From: Oscillospiraceae bacterium
GTDB taxonomy: Bacteria > Bacillota > Clostridia > Oscillospirales > Ruminococcaceae
Assembly (NCBI GenBank): GCA_022787085.1
Contig: JALFVE010000047.1
Location: 32,784-96,783, forward strand
Direction: 5' to 3'
Length of the DNA: 64,000 nt
In this document: in pieces, positions 33,497 to 42,405 of the stretch
How the letters are laid out: every line of letters starts with the position of its first letter
How positions within the stretch are numbered: the stretch's first letter is position 1
Program-made: the position numbers and the translations under genes
Notes under the pieces: model-generated
Databases searched by the model: none
Told to the model about the DNA's origin: nothing
The model's input: only the letters and a program-made list of their open reading frames with translations

Positions 33497-34510
33497 TCAA
33501 ATGCTGCCAATGTCCTTGAGCAGCTCGTCAATGTCCGAAGCGGCGGAAAGCAGGTTTTTGAGCTTTTCGCTGAGATCCTCCGAACCGATCTCATGGGGTG
33601 CCTCGGTGTGGGAGGCGTCATATTCCGCCTCCGCTTCCTCCGCCCCCGTCATCAGGCGGGAAATGCTCTCCACGTTCCTTTCGGGCGACGCAAGATTAAC
33701 GCTGTTTTCGGGACGGATAACGTTCATGATGCGGAATTTCTCGCAGAAAAAGCTGATATCATCATCCTCAAGGGAGCGTATCTTGTAGCGCTTTTTCTCG
33801 GCATAGCCGTATTTTTCGGTGCAGATTATATCAAAGCCGAAAAGAGGCGTTCTCACTCCGAGGCAGCCTATTTCAAACTCGCTGACATTTTCAAAAATAA
33901 GCTCTGCGCTGAATTTCACAGGCTCGTTGGAGTACAGGATCATTCGGATAAAGGGAACCTTCATCCCCTCGCTTCCTCTGCCGCTGTAATAGCTGAAATC
34001 CCCGAAGGAATCGAAATTATACCAGTAAAAATCCTCGGATATCTCGGTGATCTGCTCAATTCCGTAAATATCCCCGAAATTCTTTTTCAGAGCGCTGCGC
34101 TCCTCGCAGAGAGGCATAGCCTTTCTCATTCCCACGGGCATTTTCTCAAAGCCCATGCCCTCGTACCATGGGATAAGGCTGTCCTCGCAGAAAAGCTGGA
34201 CGCTTAGCTTATAGATACCCGACTGGCAGTATTCCACAATTCTTTTGACGATCTCTGCACCTATTCCCTGCCTGCGGTAATCGTTGCGAACGCAGATACC
34301 GCTCATAATGGCGGCAATAAGCCCGTCGGAAGCCACACGCCCAAGCCCTACCAGAGTATCGCCGTCATAGGCATAGCAGGAATAAAAGCTGGCGTTAGCC
34401 TTTTCGATATCCTCATCGGTGTAGCCGCTGAGCTGATACCATTCGAGAGCTTTGTAAAGATCAATTGTATCTGTGGGCTTTTTCAGCTCGGAGACATATT
34501 CAATATTCAC
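33497..34510 (-). CDS. GNAT acetyltransferase with long C-terminal extension
   Basis: A 337-residue protein. Residues about 15-135 form a GNAT domain with the acetyl-CoA loop VRNDYRRQGIGAEIVKRI and the closing WYEGMGFEKM. The remaining 200 residues form an unrecognised domain rich in aromatic and acidic residues (FYWYNFDSFGDFSYYSG, LGVRTPLFGFDII), ending in a Glu-rich helical tail. It starts with GTG after GAGGGGG. It lies 12 nt upstream of tsaE in the same operon, in the place where RimI often sits. RimI, however, is about 150 residues, so this is not a plain RimI. Confidence 0.8.
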   Translation of the reverse strand: MNIEYVSELKKPTDTIDLYKALEWYQLSGYTDEDIEKANASFYSCYAYDGDTLVGLGRVASDGLIAAIMSGICVRNDYRRQGIGAEIVKRIVEYCQSGIYKLSVQLFCEDSLIPWYEGMGFEKMPVGMRKAMPLCEERSALKKNFGDIYGIEQITEISEDFYWYNFDSFGDFSYYSGRGSEGMKVPFIRMILYSNEPVKFSAELIFENVSEFEIGCLGVRTPLFGFDIICTEKYGYAEKKRYKIRSLEDDDISFFCEKFRIMNVIRPENSVNLASPERNVESISRLMTGAEEAEAEYDASHTEAPHEIGSEDLSEKLKNLLSAASDIDELLKDIGSI

Positions 34511-34608
34511 AAAAATCCCCCTCTGCCTGCTATATGTTTACACCTAACTAACATTTTAGCACAACAGAGAGGAAAGGTCAAGCTATATTTTGTAAATAGT
34601 TTTGAGTA

Positions 34609-35040
34609 TCATTTATTCATTTTTTTCATATTAAGCTTTTGGTTCATTTTCTCGGCTTCCCTGCAGTCGGAGAGATAGCCTGCGAGGTAAACTCCTCCGA
34701 ATACGGCAATGATGCTTATTTCCATGGCAGCGATCATCCTCGGGTCGGAATCCACGATCCAATCAAAGGCAAAGGCGCAGGTGAGTACAACGGCATTTTC
34801 ATACAGGAAGCAGAGAATAGTCTGAAGGAGCATTTTCTTTTTAGACGGCTCCTTTTTGCCGTCTGGGAAAAAAAATCCTATCAGTGAGCAGAGAGCCGAG
34901 GCGCCCAGTATCTGCCACAGGACCATAATGCTGATATCCGTTTCCGCTCCCCAGAAAAAGGTGATGTATGCTGCCGCAACAAGCAGCACTCCCGACGATA
35001 TCATTGTAAAAAGCCTTGCGATAATGCGCATTTTATCCAT
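34609..35040 (-). CDS. DUF3021 membrane protein
   Basis: A 143-residue protein with four hydrophobic segments and the FFPDGKKEPSKKKML loop of DUF3021. These proteins almost always sit beside LytTR regulators, as here. The ATG at 35040, 8 nt from AAGGAGG, is chosen over an upstream TTG. It is the last gene of the ABC exporter-LytTR operon and may modulate the LytTR protein at the membrane (inference). Confidence 0.85.
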   Translation of the reverse strand: MDKMRIIARLFTMISSGVLLVAAAYITFFWGAETDISIMVLWQILGASALCSLIGFFFPDGKKEPSKKKMLLQTILCFLYENAVVLTCAFAFDWIVDSDPRMIAAMEISIIAVFGGVYLAGYLSDCREAEKMNQKLNMKKMNK

Positions 35041-35053
35041 ATCCAAATCCTCC

Positions 35054-35491
35054 TTACAGCCCGAGCCTGCGTTTAAGCTCGGGGACGTACTGCCTTGAAA
35101 TTATCACCTTTTCCCCGTTTGAAAGCAGCGCCTCGAAGCGCCCTCCGAAGGCGGGGGCAAGGCTTTTTATCTTTTCAAGGCATAGCACGGAGGATTTCGA
35201 GGAGCGCATAAAATCGTGACAGGGCAAAAGCTCCTCCAGCTCATAAAGCTTAGATCCGATCTCATAGACCTCTTTTTCGCAGTAAACGAAAACCTTGTCG
35301 TCCACCGATTCAAAGTAAAAAATTTCCTTGGGGGGGATGAAAAATATCTTTCCGTCCTTTCTGCATTTGAGCCTGCCGTCGCTGCCGCCGTATTCACGGA
35401 GCATACGGATAAGCCCATCATCAATGTGACGGCATTTAATGATGATCTCGTCCTCCTCCTCGGGAGACGGGTCAAGAATGGTTATTTTCAT
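35054..35491 (-). CDS. LytTR DNA-binding regulator
   Basis: A 145-residue protein. The C-terminal 100 residues are a LytTR domain (FIPPKEIFYFESVDDKVFVY, HDFMRSSKSSVLCLEKI, ISRQYVPELKRRLG), which binds direct repeats through beta strands. No receiver domain is present, so the signal comes another way, perhaps through DUF3021. The gene overlaps the ABC permease gene by 4 bp and is 13 nt ahead of the DUF3021 gene. Confidence 0.9.
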   Translation of the reverse strand: MKITILDPSPEEEDEIIIKCRHIDDGLIRMLREYGGSDGRLKCRKDGKIFFIPPKEIFYFESVDDKVFVYCEKEVYEIGSKLYELEELLPCHDFMRSSKSSVLCLEKIKSLAPAFGGRFEALLSNGEKVIISRQYVPELKRRLGL

Positions 35492-36402
35492 CTGTCGGAG
35501 GCTCTCCTTTTTCTTGATATCAGAAGAATGGCGATAAGGGAAACAAGCCCGAACAGGCAGATAAACATTATCTGAGACACATCCGAGAGAACATTGTCCC
35601 CTATCTTAACTGTGATACCCATATAATCTTCATAGCCCTCGAGAACCCCCTCAGGCAGACCCTCAAAGGTCTTTTGCATTATCTCCCCGCAGAAGGAGCG
35701 GCGGAGCAGGGATGTTCCGTGGAGAATGGGAATGAATTTCAGCACAGCAGCCGCACCCTCCGCAAGGCTGCCCATGGGAAGATATATAGCACCCGCAAAG
35801 CCTGCCAGCGTTCCCACAACAGTGCCGATCCCCGACCATACGCCCGTGCTGCGCACAAACATTGCCGCAAGGTACATGATAAGGGAGAATATCAGCACCG
35901 TCATAAGGGTGTACAGCGCCGCAGATATGAGATCTGACGCAGGAGGTATGCTGCCGCCTATTGCGGTGATGTAGGCGATATAAGCAGCCGCAACTGTCAG
36001 ACACATAAGGGTGCCTATAATAACAGAGGCGGTAATATATGAAAGTGCGATGATCCCCTTGCTGACGGGGGCGCAGTAAAAGCTTGCAAGGCGGTTTTCG
36101 GAATTGTCGCTTATCATCTGACCCATAACGGTGAGGGACGCCATGACGGCATTCACAACGGTTATACCCGAGAGCGTCCAGTAATGGACAAGTATCTTTG
36201 CATTTAAAAGGTCTGCCTCCTCGTCTCTCATGCCGCCGTATTTTTTAAGCAGATCGGTAATTTCCCCCACGTTCATATCCCCGAGGAAAACGCCCATCAG
36301 CATAAGAACAATCGCCATTGAAAGCATTGACATGATAACAGCGCCCTTGTCCCTCAGAAAAACAAGGCAGTTTCTTTTTGTAAGACTTAAATATGCGCTC
36401 AT
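35488..36402 (-). CDS. ABC-2 type transporter permease
   Basis: A 304-residue protein with six predicted membrane helices in the ABC-2 pattern, including GTVVGTLAGFAGAIYLPMG and PILHGTSLLRR before the last helices. It pairs with the ATPase gene (4-bp overlap) and forms an exporter of an unknown substrate, such as a drug, lipid or peptide. Controlled with the LytTR gene. Confidence 0.9.
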   Translation of the reverse strand: MSAYLSLTKRNCLVFLRDKGAVIMSMLSMAIVLMLMGVFLGDMNVGEITDLLKKYGGMRDEEADLLNAKILVHYWTLSGITVVNAVMASLTVMGQMISDNSENRLASFYCAPVSKGIIALSYITASVIIGTLMCLTVAAAYIAYITAIGGSIPPASDLISAALYTLMTVLIFSLIMYLAAMFVRSTGVWSGIGTVVGTLAGFAGAIYLPMGSLAEGAAAVLKFIPILHGTSLLRRSFCGEIMQKTFEGLPEGVLEGYEDYMGITVKIGDNVLSDVSQIMFICLFGLVSLIAILLISRKRRASDR

Positions 36403-37298
36403 ACCGCACCTCCCGTAACACTGAGAAAAACATCGTCCAGCGTGCCCTGAACAACCTCGAAGCCGCTTATAATATCCTGTATTTTATTAAGCAGCGGCAG
36501 AGCCGACATGGTGTCGGGAATATCTATCACAGCCTTGTCCCCCGATATGGAATATTCGCAGCCCATTGCCGAAAGCAGCCTTTCCGAGCCGCCTCCCTTT
36601 AATGTGACCACAAGCCTGTCTCGGGCGTATTTCTCCTTTAATTCAAAGGGCGTTCCGAAGCGGGTAAGATGACCCTTGTCCATGATTGCAATATGCTCTG
36701 CCTGAGCCGCCTCCTCCATGTAATGGGTGGTGAGAAAAACGGTCATTCCCGTTTCTTTGCGAAGCCCGCTTATGGTTTCCCACACGTTTTTTCTTGCGGC
36801 TGGGTCAAGACCCGTGGTAGGTTCATCCAGAAACAGGATATCGGGTGAATGAAGCAGTGCGGCGGCTATTTCGCAGCGGCGCTTCTGTCCTCCCGAAAGC
36901 TTTCCGTAGGGACGTTTAAGTATTTCGCCCAGCTCCAGTATGGCGCTAACTCTTTCGATGCTTCTCAGAAGCTGCTTTCTGTCATTTTCATAAAGGCTGC
37001 CTCTTGTGAGAAGATTTTCCTTTACCGTCAGCAGCTTGTCGAGGCAGTTATTCTGATAAACAACGCCGATATGCCGCTTTATCTCATTATCCTCCCTGCC
37101 AAGCTCCCTGCCGCAGACCCTCACGCTGCCCGAGGTGGGGGCGAGGAGAGTGCAGAGGATATTGATGGTGGTGGATTTTCCAGCTCCGTTAACTCCGAGG
37201 AAGCCGAAAAGCTCCCCCTCCTTTACGGAAAAGCTCACATCATCCACTGCTTTTACGTCTCCGAAATATTTTTTCAGATGCTCTGCTTCTATTACCAT
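36399..37298 (-). CDS. ABC exporter ATP-binding protein
   Basis: A 299-residue ATPase with Walker A (GVNGAGKST), Q-loop VVYQNNC, signature LSGGQKRR, Walker B DILFLDEPTTGLDP and H-loop TTHYMEEA. The C-terminal extension is the DUF4162-type tail of ABC-2 exporters. I use the ATG at 37298 after AAAAGGGG; the longer frame to 37406 has no ribosome site and an unlike sequence. First gene of the exporter-LytTR-DUF3021 operon. Confidence 0.93.
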   Translation of the reverse strand: MVIEAEHLKKYFGDVKAVDDVSFSVKEGELFGFLGVNGAGKSTTINILCTLLAPTSGSVRVCGRELGREDNEIKRHIGVVYQNNCLDKLLTVKENLLTRGSLYENDRKQLLRSIERVSAILELGEILKRPYGKLSGGQKRRCEIAAALLHSPDILFLDEPTTGLDPAARKNVWETISGLRKETGMTVFLTTHYMEEAAQAEHIAIMDKGHLTRFGTPFELKEKYARDRLVVTLKGGGSERLLSAMGCEYSISGDKAVIDIPDTMSALPLLNKIQDIISGFEVVQGTLDDVFLSVTGGAV

Positions 37299-37410
37299 AA
37301 TTCGATTCCCCTTTTGTATCGGTCTATGGTTATAATTATACATGATCGGGAATGAATAGCAATAGCCATAAGGGTAAGCTGTAATTTTTCGGAGGGTAAA
37401 ATGCATAATA

Positions 37411-37441
37411 AGGCGTCCGCCCCGCAGCGGAACGGACGCCT
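37411..37441 (-). terminator. Terminator after the kinase gene
   Basis: A 9-bp stem (37411-37419 with 37433-37441) immediately after the stop codon of the kinase on the minus strand, with a modest T content downstream. Confidence 0.7.
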
Positions 37442-37445
37442 GTAA

Positions 37446-38387
37446 TCAGTATTTCAGCTCGCTGCCTCCGATAAATTCTCTTATCATTGAAGCGGTGGGA
37501 ACATATTCGGGAGCAACGGGGTCAAGCTCCTGTAAAAATTTCAGTATCTCCTGGCAGGCGGGGAAACGGGCAAGCTCCGAATCCTTCTGAGCGGAAAGCT
37601 CATCAAGGAGGAAATTTCTGTAGACCGATGCCTCGTATGCGATAAATGTGTCGATATCGAAATCCGCACGGGGCTTGTAGGGAGTAATGTAAAGGTCCTC
37701 CCCTCTGGAAACGCTGGAAAACATCTTGAAGCTTTCCTCATACCGTCTCTTTCTGAAAAGCTTGTCACGGCAGAGACGGCGCATTAGCCTGATATGCCTC
37801 GGGTGGAGCAGGCTGCCGTCAGCGGCTTTGAGCCTTGTGCGGACGGAAACGTACATACACATGGCAAATTTATGGGTATCTCCCGTAACGGTGGGATTAA
37901 GGGCGTGTATTCCCTCGATAATAACAGTCTCGTTCTTTTTTCGTGCCATTTTCACCGAGCCGCTTCTTGACTGGGTTGTGAAATCGAAGCGGGGCATATC
38001 AAATTCCTCTCCCGCCGCCAGCAATCGGAGATGCTCCGAAAACAGCGGGATATCAAGGCGCAATGGCGATTCAAGGTCAATATTTCCCTCCTCGTCACGG
38101 GGAAGCTCCTTTGCGCTTTCCTCGTCAATGGGGAGAAAATAGTTATCCATGGAAAGGGTGTGAGCCGCTCTGCCCTGCTCCTTGAGGCATTTTTCGAGCC
38201 TTAATGCTGCGGAGGTCTTTCCCGAGCCTGAGGGACCCGACAGCAGGATTATGGGCTTGTCGGAAAGAATCGCCCTCTGAGCCGCCTCTGCGATATATGC
38301 GGAATAGTTATCCTCGGAAAGCTTTATGAGCCTTTCGGGGTCATTGGCTTCACGGTTTATGGAAGCTATTGATGCAAATTTAACCAT
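37446..38387 (-). CDS. Uridine kinase-like nucleoside kinase
   Basis: A 313-residue protein with a P-loop LSGPSGSGKTSAAL at about 49-62, a substrate loop SMDNYFLP, PRFDF, and VIIEGIHALNP. This is the uridine kinase/phosphoribulokinase fold. C-terminal residues (YKPRADFDIDTFIAYEASVYRN) are typical of the long Firmicutes form, which in other genomes is fused to an N-terminal TGS-like part; that part is absent here. The substrate is probably a nucleoside. It lies 26 nt downstream of the PHP phosphatase gene and is probably co-transcribed with it. Confidence 0.82.
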   Translation of the reverse strand: MVKFASIASINREANDPERLIKLSEDNYSAYIAEAAQRAILSDKPIILLSGPSGSGKTSAALRLEKCLKEQGRAAHTLSMDNYFLPIDEESAKELPRDEEGNIDLESPLRLDIPLFSEHLRLLAAGEEFDMPRFDFTTQSRSGSVKMARKKNETVIIEGIHALNPTVTGDTHKFAMCMYVSVRTRLKAADGSLLHPRHIRLMRRLCRDKLFRKRRYEESFKMFSSVSRGEDLYITPYKPRADFDIDTFIAYEASVYRNFLLDELSAQKDSELARFPACQEILKFLQELDPVAPEYVPTASMIREFIGGSELKY

Positions 38388-38413
38388 GTTCGTACCTCCG
38401 TTTCGTGTAATTA

Positions 38414-39145
38414 TTATATTTCCTTATTTGAAAGAATTGCCTCGGAGGATGCCATTAAGCCGCCGAATACCGATGCGCCCAGCTTTCTCGAAAGCTTCTT
38501 TCTCGCTTCGGAAAATACGGGAGCACGGGAGGACATATTGTGGCAATCGCTGCCTATTGCTGCCACACGTCCGCTTTTGAGAAGCCTTGCCGCAAGACGG
38601 CAGGCGGGAACGGAAAGAATGGATTCGCAGTTCATCTGTGCGGGAGCAATTCCGAGAAGCTCAAAAAGAGTCTCCTCATCCGCATAGGCGGCGTATCTTT
38701 CGAGATGGGCGAGGATGGGCTTGACCCGTCCGCAGGCGGCAAATTCACGGAAGCTGTCGGTAATGCCTTTTGTCAGGCGGGTATAGGGCAGCTCTATGAG
38801 GATATAACTTGTGCTTCCGATGCAGAGCCTTTCAAGGTCGGGCTCGTTTATCAGCTCGTCTGTGAAATACACCTCCGCTCCGAGAATTATCTCGGGAACA
38901 TGGGTCATCCGCTCGGCGGCAAGATAGGTGCAAAGCTCGTTGTATGCCTTATCTCTTCGCTTGATAAATTCCTCTGCGCTTTCTTCAAATTTATAGAAAT
39001 GAGAGGAAGCCACAGCATGGGTCACACCCTGCTCGTACAGCTTTACAAGCATCTGCGAGGCGGTGCGGCAGTCAGCGGGACCGTCGTCAAGGGCAGGCAG
39101 AATGTGTGTATGAAAATCTATGATACTGTCGGGCAGGTTATGCAT
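38414..39145 (-). CDS. PHP-type protein tyrosine phosphatase (CpsB/YwqE-like)
   Basis: A 243-residue PHP-domain protein: DFHTHILPALDDGP near the N-terminus (metal His and Asp), GAEVYFTDEL, ILAHLERYAAY and IGSDCHNMSSRAP. This is the pattern of the Mn-dependent tyrosine phosphatases CpsB and YwqE, which dephosphorylate capsule-synthesis kinases. No capsule genes lie alongside. The ATG at 39145, 8 nt from AAAGGAG, is chosen over a TTG at 39151. Confidence 0.88.
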   Translation of the reverse strand: MHNLPDSIIDFHTHILPALDDGPADCRTASQMLVKLYEQGVTHAVASSHFYKFEESAEEFIKRRDKAYNELCTYLAAERMTHVPEIILGAEVYFTDELINEPDLERLCIGSTSYILIELPYTRLTKGITDSFREFAACGRVKPILAHLERYAAYADEETLFELLGIAPAQMNCESILSVPACRLAARLLKSGRVAAIGSDCHNMSSRAPVFSEARKKLSRKLGASVFGGLMASSEAILSNKEI

Positions 39146-39255
39146 TGTCAAGGCTCCTTTCAGGGCATTATGCTTATACTATATAATATTATACACGATT
39201 ATTTTTGATATTTTTTGGATTGTCAACAAATCTTCTGTAAATTTCTCGGATATAT

Positions 39256-39284
39256 TTGACATTTCCGATAAAAAGGGGTATAAT
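39256..39284 (+). promoter_or_regulatory. Sigma-A promoter of the mrp gene
   Basis: TTGACA at 39256-39261, 17-nt spacer, TATAAT at 39279-39284. Confidence 0.85.
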
Positions 39285-39323
39285 ATAATTATGTATTATT
39301 ACCCGAAAGGAATGTTATCAAAA

Positions 39324-40166
39324 ATGAGCGAATGTTCACACAACTGCTCCTCCTGCGGCTCGGACTGCGCCGAGAGAAGATCTCCTCAGAGCTTTATCGA
39401 AAAGCTGGGCGAGGGCAGCAGCGTTAAAAAGGTCATTGGTATCGTCAGCGGCAAGGGCGGCGTGGGCAAATCCCTTGTTACGGGTCTTATGGCTTCGGAA
39501 TTTGCAAAAAAGGGGCTTCGCACCGCTGTGCTTGACGCCGATATCACAGGTCCCTCCATCCCTAAGATGTTCGGCGTTTCCGAAAGAGCCACAGGCAGCG
39601 AAAAGGGGCTTATCCCCGTTCGCAGCAAGGGCGGCGTTGATATAATGAGCATAAATCTCCTGCTTGAAAACCCCTCCGACCCCGTTATCTGGAGAGGGCC
39701 TGTTATTGCGGGAGTGGTAAAGCAGTTCTGGAATGAGGTCATCTGGAAGGACGTGGACTATATGTTCGTGGATATGCCTCCCGGAACAGGCGATGTTCCT
39801 CTTACGGTTTTCCAGTCCATTCCCCTTGACGGCGTTATTATCGTCACCTCCCCTCAGGACCTTGTTTCCATGATCGTGGGCAAGGCTGTGGGAATGGCTA
39901 ATATGATGAATATCCCGATTCTCGGAATTGTGGAAAATATGAGCTATGCCCTCTGCCCCGACTGCGGAAAGAAGCTTTATCTCTACGGCGAGAGCCATAT
40001 TGAGGAGGTCGCCTCGGAATACGGTCTGAAGGTCCTGGGCAGACTTCCCATCGACCCCGCCATCTCCGCAAGCTGCGACAGAGGCGAGATCGAGATGGTT
40101 GAGGATAAATGGCTTTCCGAGGCGGTCACAGCCGTGGAAAACGCCCCCGCTTCCAATAAAGAATGA
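39324..40166 (+). CDS. mrp: Mrp/NBP35 family iron-sulfur carrier ATPase
   Basis: A 280-residue protein with a Cys-rich N-terminus (MSECSHNCSSCGSDC), the deviant Walker A GKGGVGKS, VLDADITGPSIPKMFG, FVDMPPGTGDVP and a CPDCG pair near residue 218. These proteins assemble and deliver Fe-S clusters. The N-terminal CxxxCxxC cluster is the NBP35-type site. The start at 39324 is chosen because the promoter at 39256-39284 would put earlier Met codons at or before the transcript start, apart from 39312, which remains possible. Confidence 0.93.
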   Translation: MSECSHNCSSCGSDCAERRSPQSFIEKLGEGSSVKKVIGIVSGKGGVGKSLVTGLMASEFAKKGLRTAVLDADITGPSIPKMFGVSERATGSEKGLIPVRSKGGVDIMSINLLLENPSDPVIWRGPVIAGVVKQFWNEVIWKDVDYMFVDMPPGTGDVPLTVFQSIPLDGVIIVTSPQDLVSMIVGKAVGMANMMNIPILGIVENMSYALCPDCGKKLYLYGESHIEEVASEYGLKVLGRLPIDPAISASCDRGEIEMVEDKWLSEAVTAVENAPASNKE

Positions 40167-40174
40167 TACCGTCT

Positions 40175-40237
40175 CCCGCTGTCATGCCTATACAAATATT
40201 TAACATTTGTATATATCAAAATGGGCTTGACAGCGGG
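40175..40237. repeat. Long interrupted inverted repeat overlapping the pckG promoter
   Basis: CCCGCTGTCA (40175-40184) is exactly inverted at 40228-40237, with a second inverted pair inside (TATACAAAT at 40190-40198, ATTTGTATA at 40205-40213). The right arm covers the -35 box. It could be an operator for looping, or an mrp terminator, although no T-run follows. Confidence 0.6.
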
Positions 40238-40256
40238 GGGGGTTATGGGTTATAAT
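40227..40256 (+). promoter_or_regulatory. Consensus promoter of the PEP carboxykinase gene
   Basis: TTGACA at 40227-40232, 18-nt G-rich spacer, TATAAT at 40251-40256. The transcript would have a leader of about 190 nt (to 40452) in which I recognise no riboswitch. Confidence 0.8.
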
Positions 40257-40452
40257 AATATCATGGAATAATTTTTTGACAGGAACAGCGTGTTCTAAAA
40301 GAATAACGGCGCAGCGCTCATATCCTGCGTGATGTGCTTGAAATGACAGTGAATATTGTTTTTTTTAAGCTGATTTTGCAAGATATCCTGTGCAATTATT
40401 CATTTTGCTCTGTTTTGTTAAAAATATCATTAAAATAAAGGAGTTTTGAAGT

Positions 40453-42285
40453 ATGGCACTTACAAAGAATCCCAACGTACTCAAGTGGGTCGACGAGATG
40501 ATCGCTCTCACTAAGCCCGAAAAGGTTGTATGGATCGACGGTTCCAAGGAGCAGCTCGACGCTCTCACCGACGAGGTTTGCGCTCTTCCCGAGGGCAACA
40601 GAGACAAGATGTACAGACTCAATCAGGAAAAGCTTCCTGGCTGCCTGTATCACAGAACTCTTCCCAACGACGTTGCCCGTGTTGAGGACAGGACCTTCAT
40701 CTGCACACCCACCAAGGAAGAGGCAGGTCCTACCAACAACTGGTGCGATCCCACTGAGATGTACGCTAAGCTCTCCAAGCTCTATGACGGCGTTATGAAG
40801 GGCAGAACAATGTACGTTATCCCCTATTCCATGGGTCCTATCGGTTCTCCTCTCGCTAAGGTTGGCGTTGAGATCACCGACTCCATCTACGTTGTTCTCA
40901 ACATGAACATCATGACAAGAATGGGCGCACAGGCATTTGAGAACCTTGGCGACGAGTCCAACGACTTCGTAAGAGGTCTCCACTCCAAGGCTGATGTTGA
41001 CCCCGAGAACAGATATATCGTTCAGTTCCCTCAGGACAACACAATCTGGTCCATCAACTCCGCTTACGGCGGAAACGTTCTCCTCGGCAAGAAGTGCTTC
41101 GCTCTCAGAATCGCTTCCTATCAGGGCAAGAACGAGGGCTGGATGGCTGAGCATATGCTCATTCTGGGCGTTAAGAAGCCCGACGGCGAGATGAAGTATA
41201 TCACCGCTGCATTCCCCTCTGCCTGCGGCAAGACCAACCTTGCAATGCTCATTCCCCCCAAGGCTTACAAGGATAAGGGCTATGAGGTGTTCACAGTAGG
41301 CGACGATATCGCATGGATGAAGCCCGGCGAGGACGGCAGACTTTACGCTATCAACCCCGAGAACGGCTTCTTCGGCGTTGCTCCCGGTACAAATGCAAAG
41401 TCCAACTACAATGCTCTTGCTTCCACAATGAAGGATACCATCTTCACAAACGTTGCTCTTAACAACGCTGACAACACCGTTTGGTGGGAAGGCCTCGACA
41501 AGAATCCTCCCGAGGATGCTACCGAGTGGAAGGGCGCAAAGGTTAACGGCAAGGAGTTCACTTCTGTTATGGGCGCTGACGGCAAGCCTCAGAAGCTCGC
41601 TCACCCCAACTCCAGATTCACAGCTCCCGCTATCAACTGCCCCTGCGTATCTCCCGAGTTCAACAACCCCAAGGGCGTTCCCGTTTCCGCAATTATCTTC
41701 GGCGGCAGACGTGCTTCCACAACTCCTCTTGTATATCAGTCCTTTGACTGGGTTCACGGCACATATATGGGCTCCGCTGTTTCCTCCGAGACAACTGCTG
41801 CTGCAACAGGCGCAGTAGGCGTTCTCCGTCACGATCCTATGGCTATGAAGCCCTTCATCGGCTACAATGTAGGCGATTACTGGGCACACTGGTTGGAGAT
41901 GGGCGAGAAGCTGGGCGACAAGGCTCCCAAGATCTTCAATGTTAACTGGTTCAAGCAGGATGAGAACGGCAACTTCATGTGGCCCGGCTTTGGTGATAAC
42001 ATGAGAGTTCTCGACTGGATCATCAAGCGCTGCGAGGGCACCATCGACGCTGAGGAGACTGCTATCGGCTACCTTCCCAAGAAGGGCGATATCAACCTTG
42101 AGGGCATCGAGGACGAGGTTACTCCCGAGATCATGGACAAGCTTCTTGCTGTTGATAAGGATCTCTGGAAGAAGGAAATTGCCGAGATGAGAAGATATTA
42201 TGACGAGGACATCTCCGCTAAGGGCGGTCACGTTCCCGCTGAACTCTATGCTCAGCTCGACAAGATCGAAGCAAGACTGGGCTGA
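40453..42285 (+). CDS. pckG: Phosphoenolpyruvate carboxykinase (GTP)
   Basis: A 610-residue enzyme of the GTP-dependent class: FPSACGKTNLAML (P-loop variant), GDDIAWMKPGEDGRLYAINPE (metal site), NSRFTAPAINCPCVSPEF and FGGRRASTTPLVY. It interconverts oxaloacetate and PEP in the cytosol. In rumen-type anaerobes it usually fixes CO2 on PEP on the way to succinate (knowledge of the group, not seen here). Codon use is strongly biased (GTT, CTC, AAG, AAC), unlike its neighbours, which suggests very high expression. Own promoter with long leader; own terminator. Confidence 0.97.
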   Translation: MALTKNPNVLKWVDEMIALTKPEKVVWIDGSKEQLDALTDEVCALPEGNRDKMYRLNQEKLPGCLYHRTLPNDVARVEDRTFICTPTKEEAGPTNNWCDPTEMYAKLSKLYDGVMKGRTMYVIPYSMGPIGSPLAKVGVEITDSIYVVLNMNIMTRMGAQAFENLGDESNDFVRGLHSKADVDPENRYIVQFPQDNTIWSINSAYGGNVLLGKKCFALRIASYQGKNEGWMAEHMLILGVKKPDGEMKYITAAFPSACGKTNLAMLIPPKAYKDKGYEVFTVGDDIAWMKPGEDGRLYAINPENGFFGVAPGTNAKSNYNALASTMKDTIFTNVALNNADNTVWWEGLDKNPPEDATEWKGAKVNGKEFTSVMGADGKPQKLAHPNSRFTAPAINCPCVSPEFNNPKGVPVSAIIFGGRRASTTPLVYQSFDWVHGTYMGSAVSSETTAAATGAVGVLRHDPMAMKPFIGYNVGDYWAHWLEMGEKLGDKAPKIFNVNWFKQDENGNFMWPGFGDNMRVLDWIIKRCEGTIDAEETAIGYLPKKGDINLEGIEDEVTPEIMDKLLAVDKDLWKKEIAEMRRYYDEDISAKGGHVPAELYAQLDKIEARLG

Positions 42286-42317
42286 TCCCGAAAAGATAAA
42301 GCTTTGAGATAAAAATT

Positions 42318-42352
42318 ACGCTCCGAAGCCATTTGGTTTCGGAGCGTTTTTA
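42318..42352 (+). terminator. Terminator of pckG
   Basis: A 10-bp stem (42318-42327 with 42338-42347) followed by a T-run. Confidence 0.9.
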
Positions 42353-42360
42353 TAAAAAAA

Positions 42361-42385
42361 ATCCCCCCGCCAAGTGGCAGGGGAA
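42361..42385 (-). terminator. Terminator of the LppM-like gene
   Basis: On the minus strand a CCCCTGCC/GGCGGGGG stem with an ACTT loop, followed by a run of T residues. Confidence 0.8.
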
Positions 42386-42405
42386 AATAAATATACCGTT
42401 CTATA

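Noticed and set aside
40263..40452. Riboswitch in the pckG leader
   Set aside because: No known aptamer core was recognised; only a long leader can be stated.
40396..42231. A 611-residue minus-strand frame opposite pckG
   Set aside because: It arises from the strong codon bias of pckG, and its residues form no known domain.
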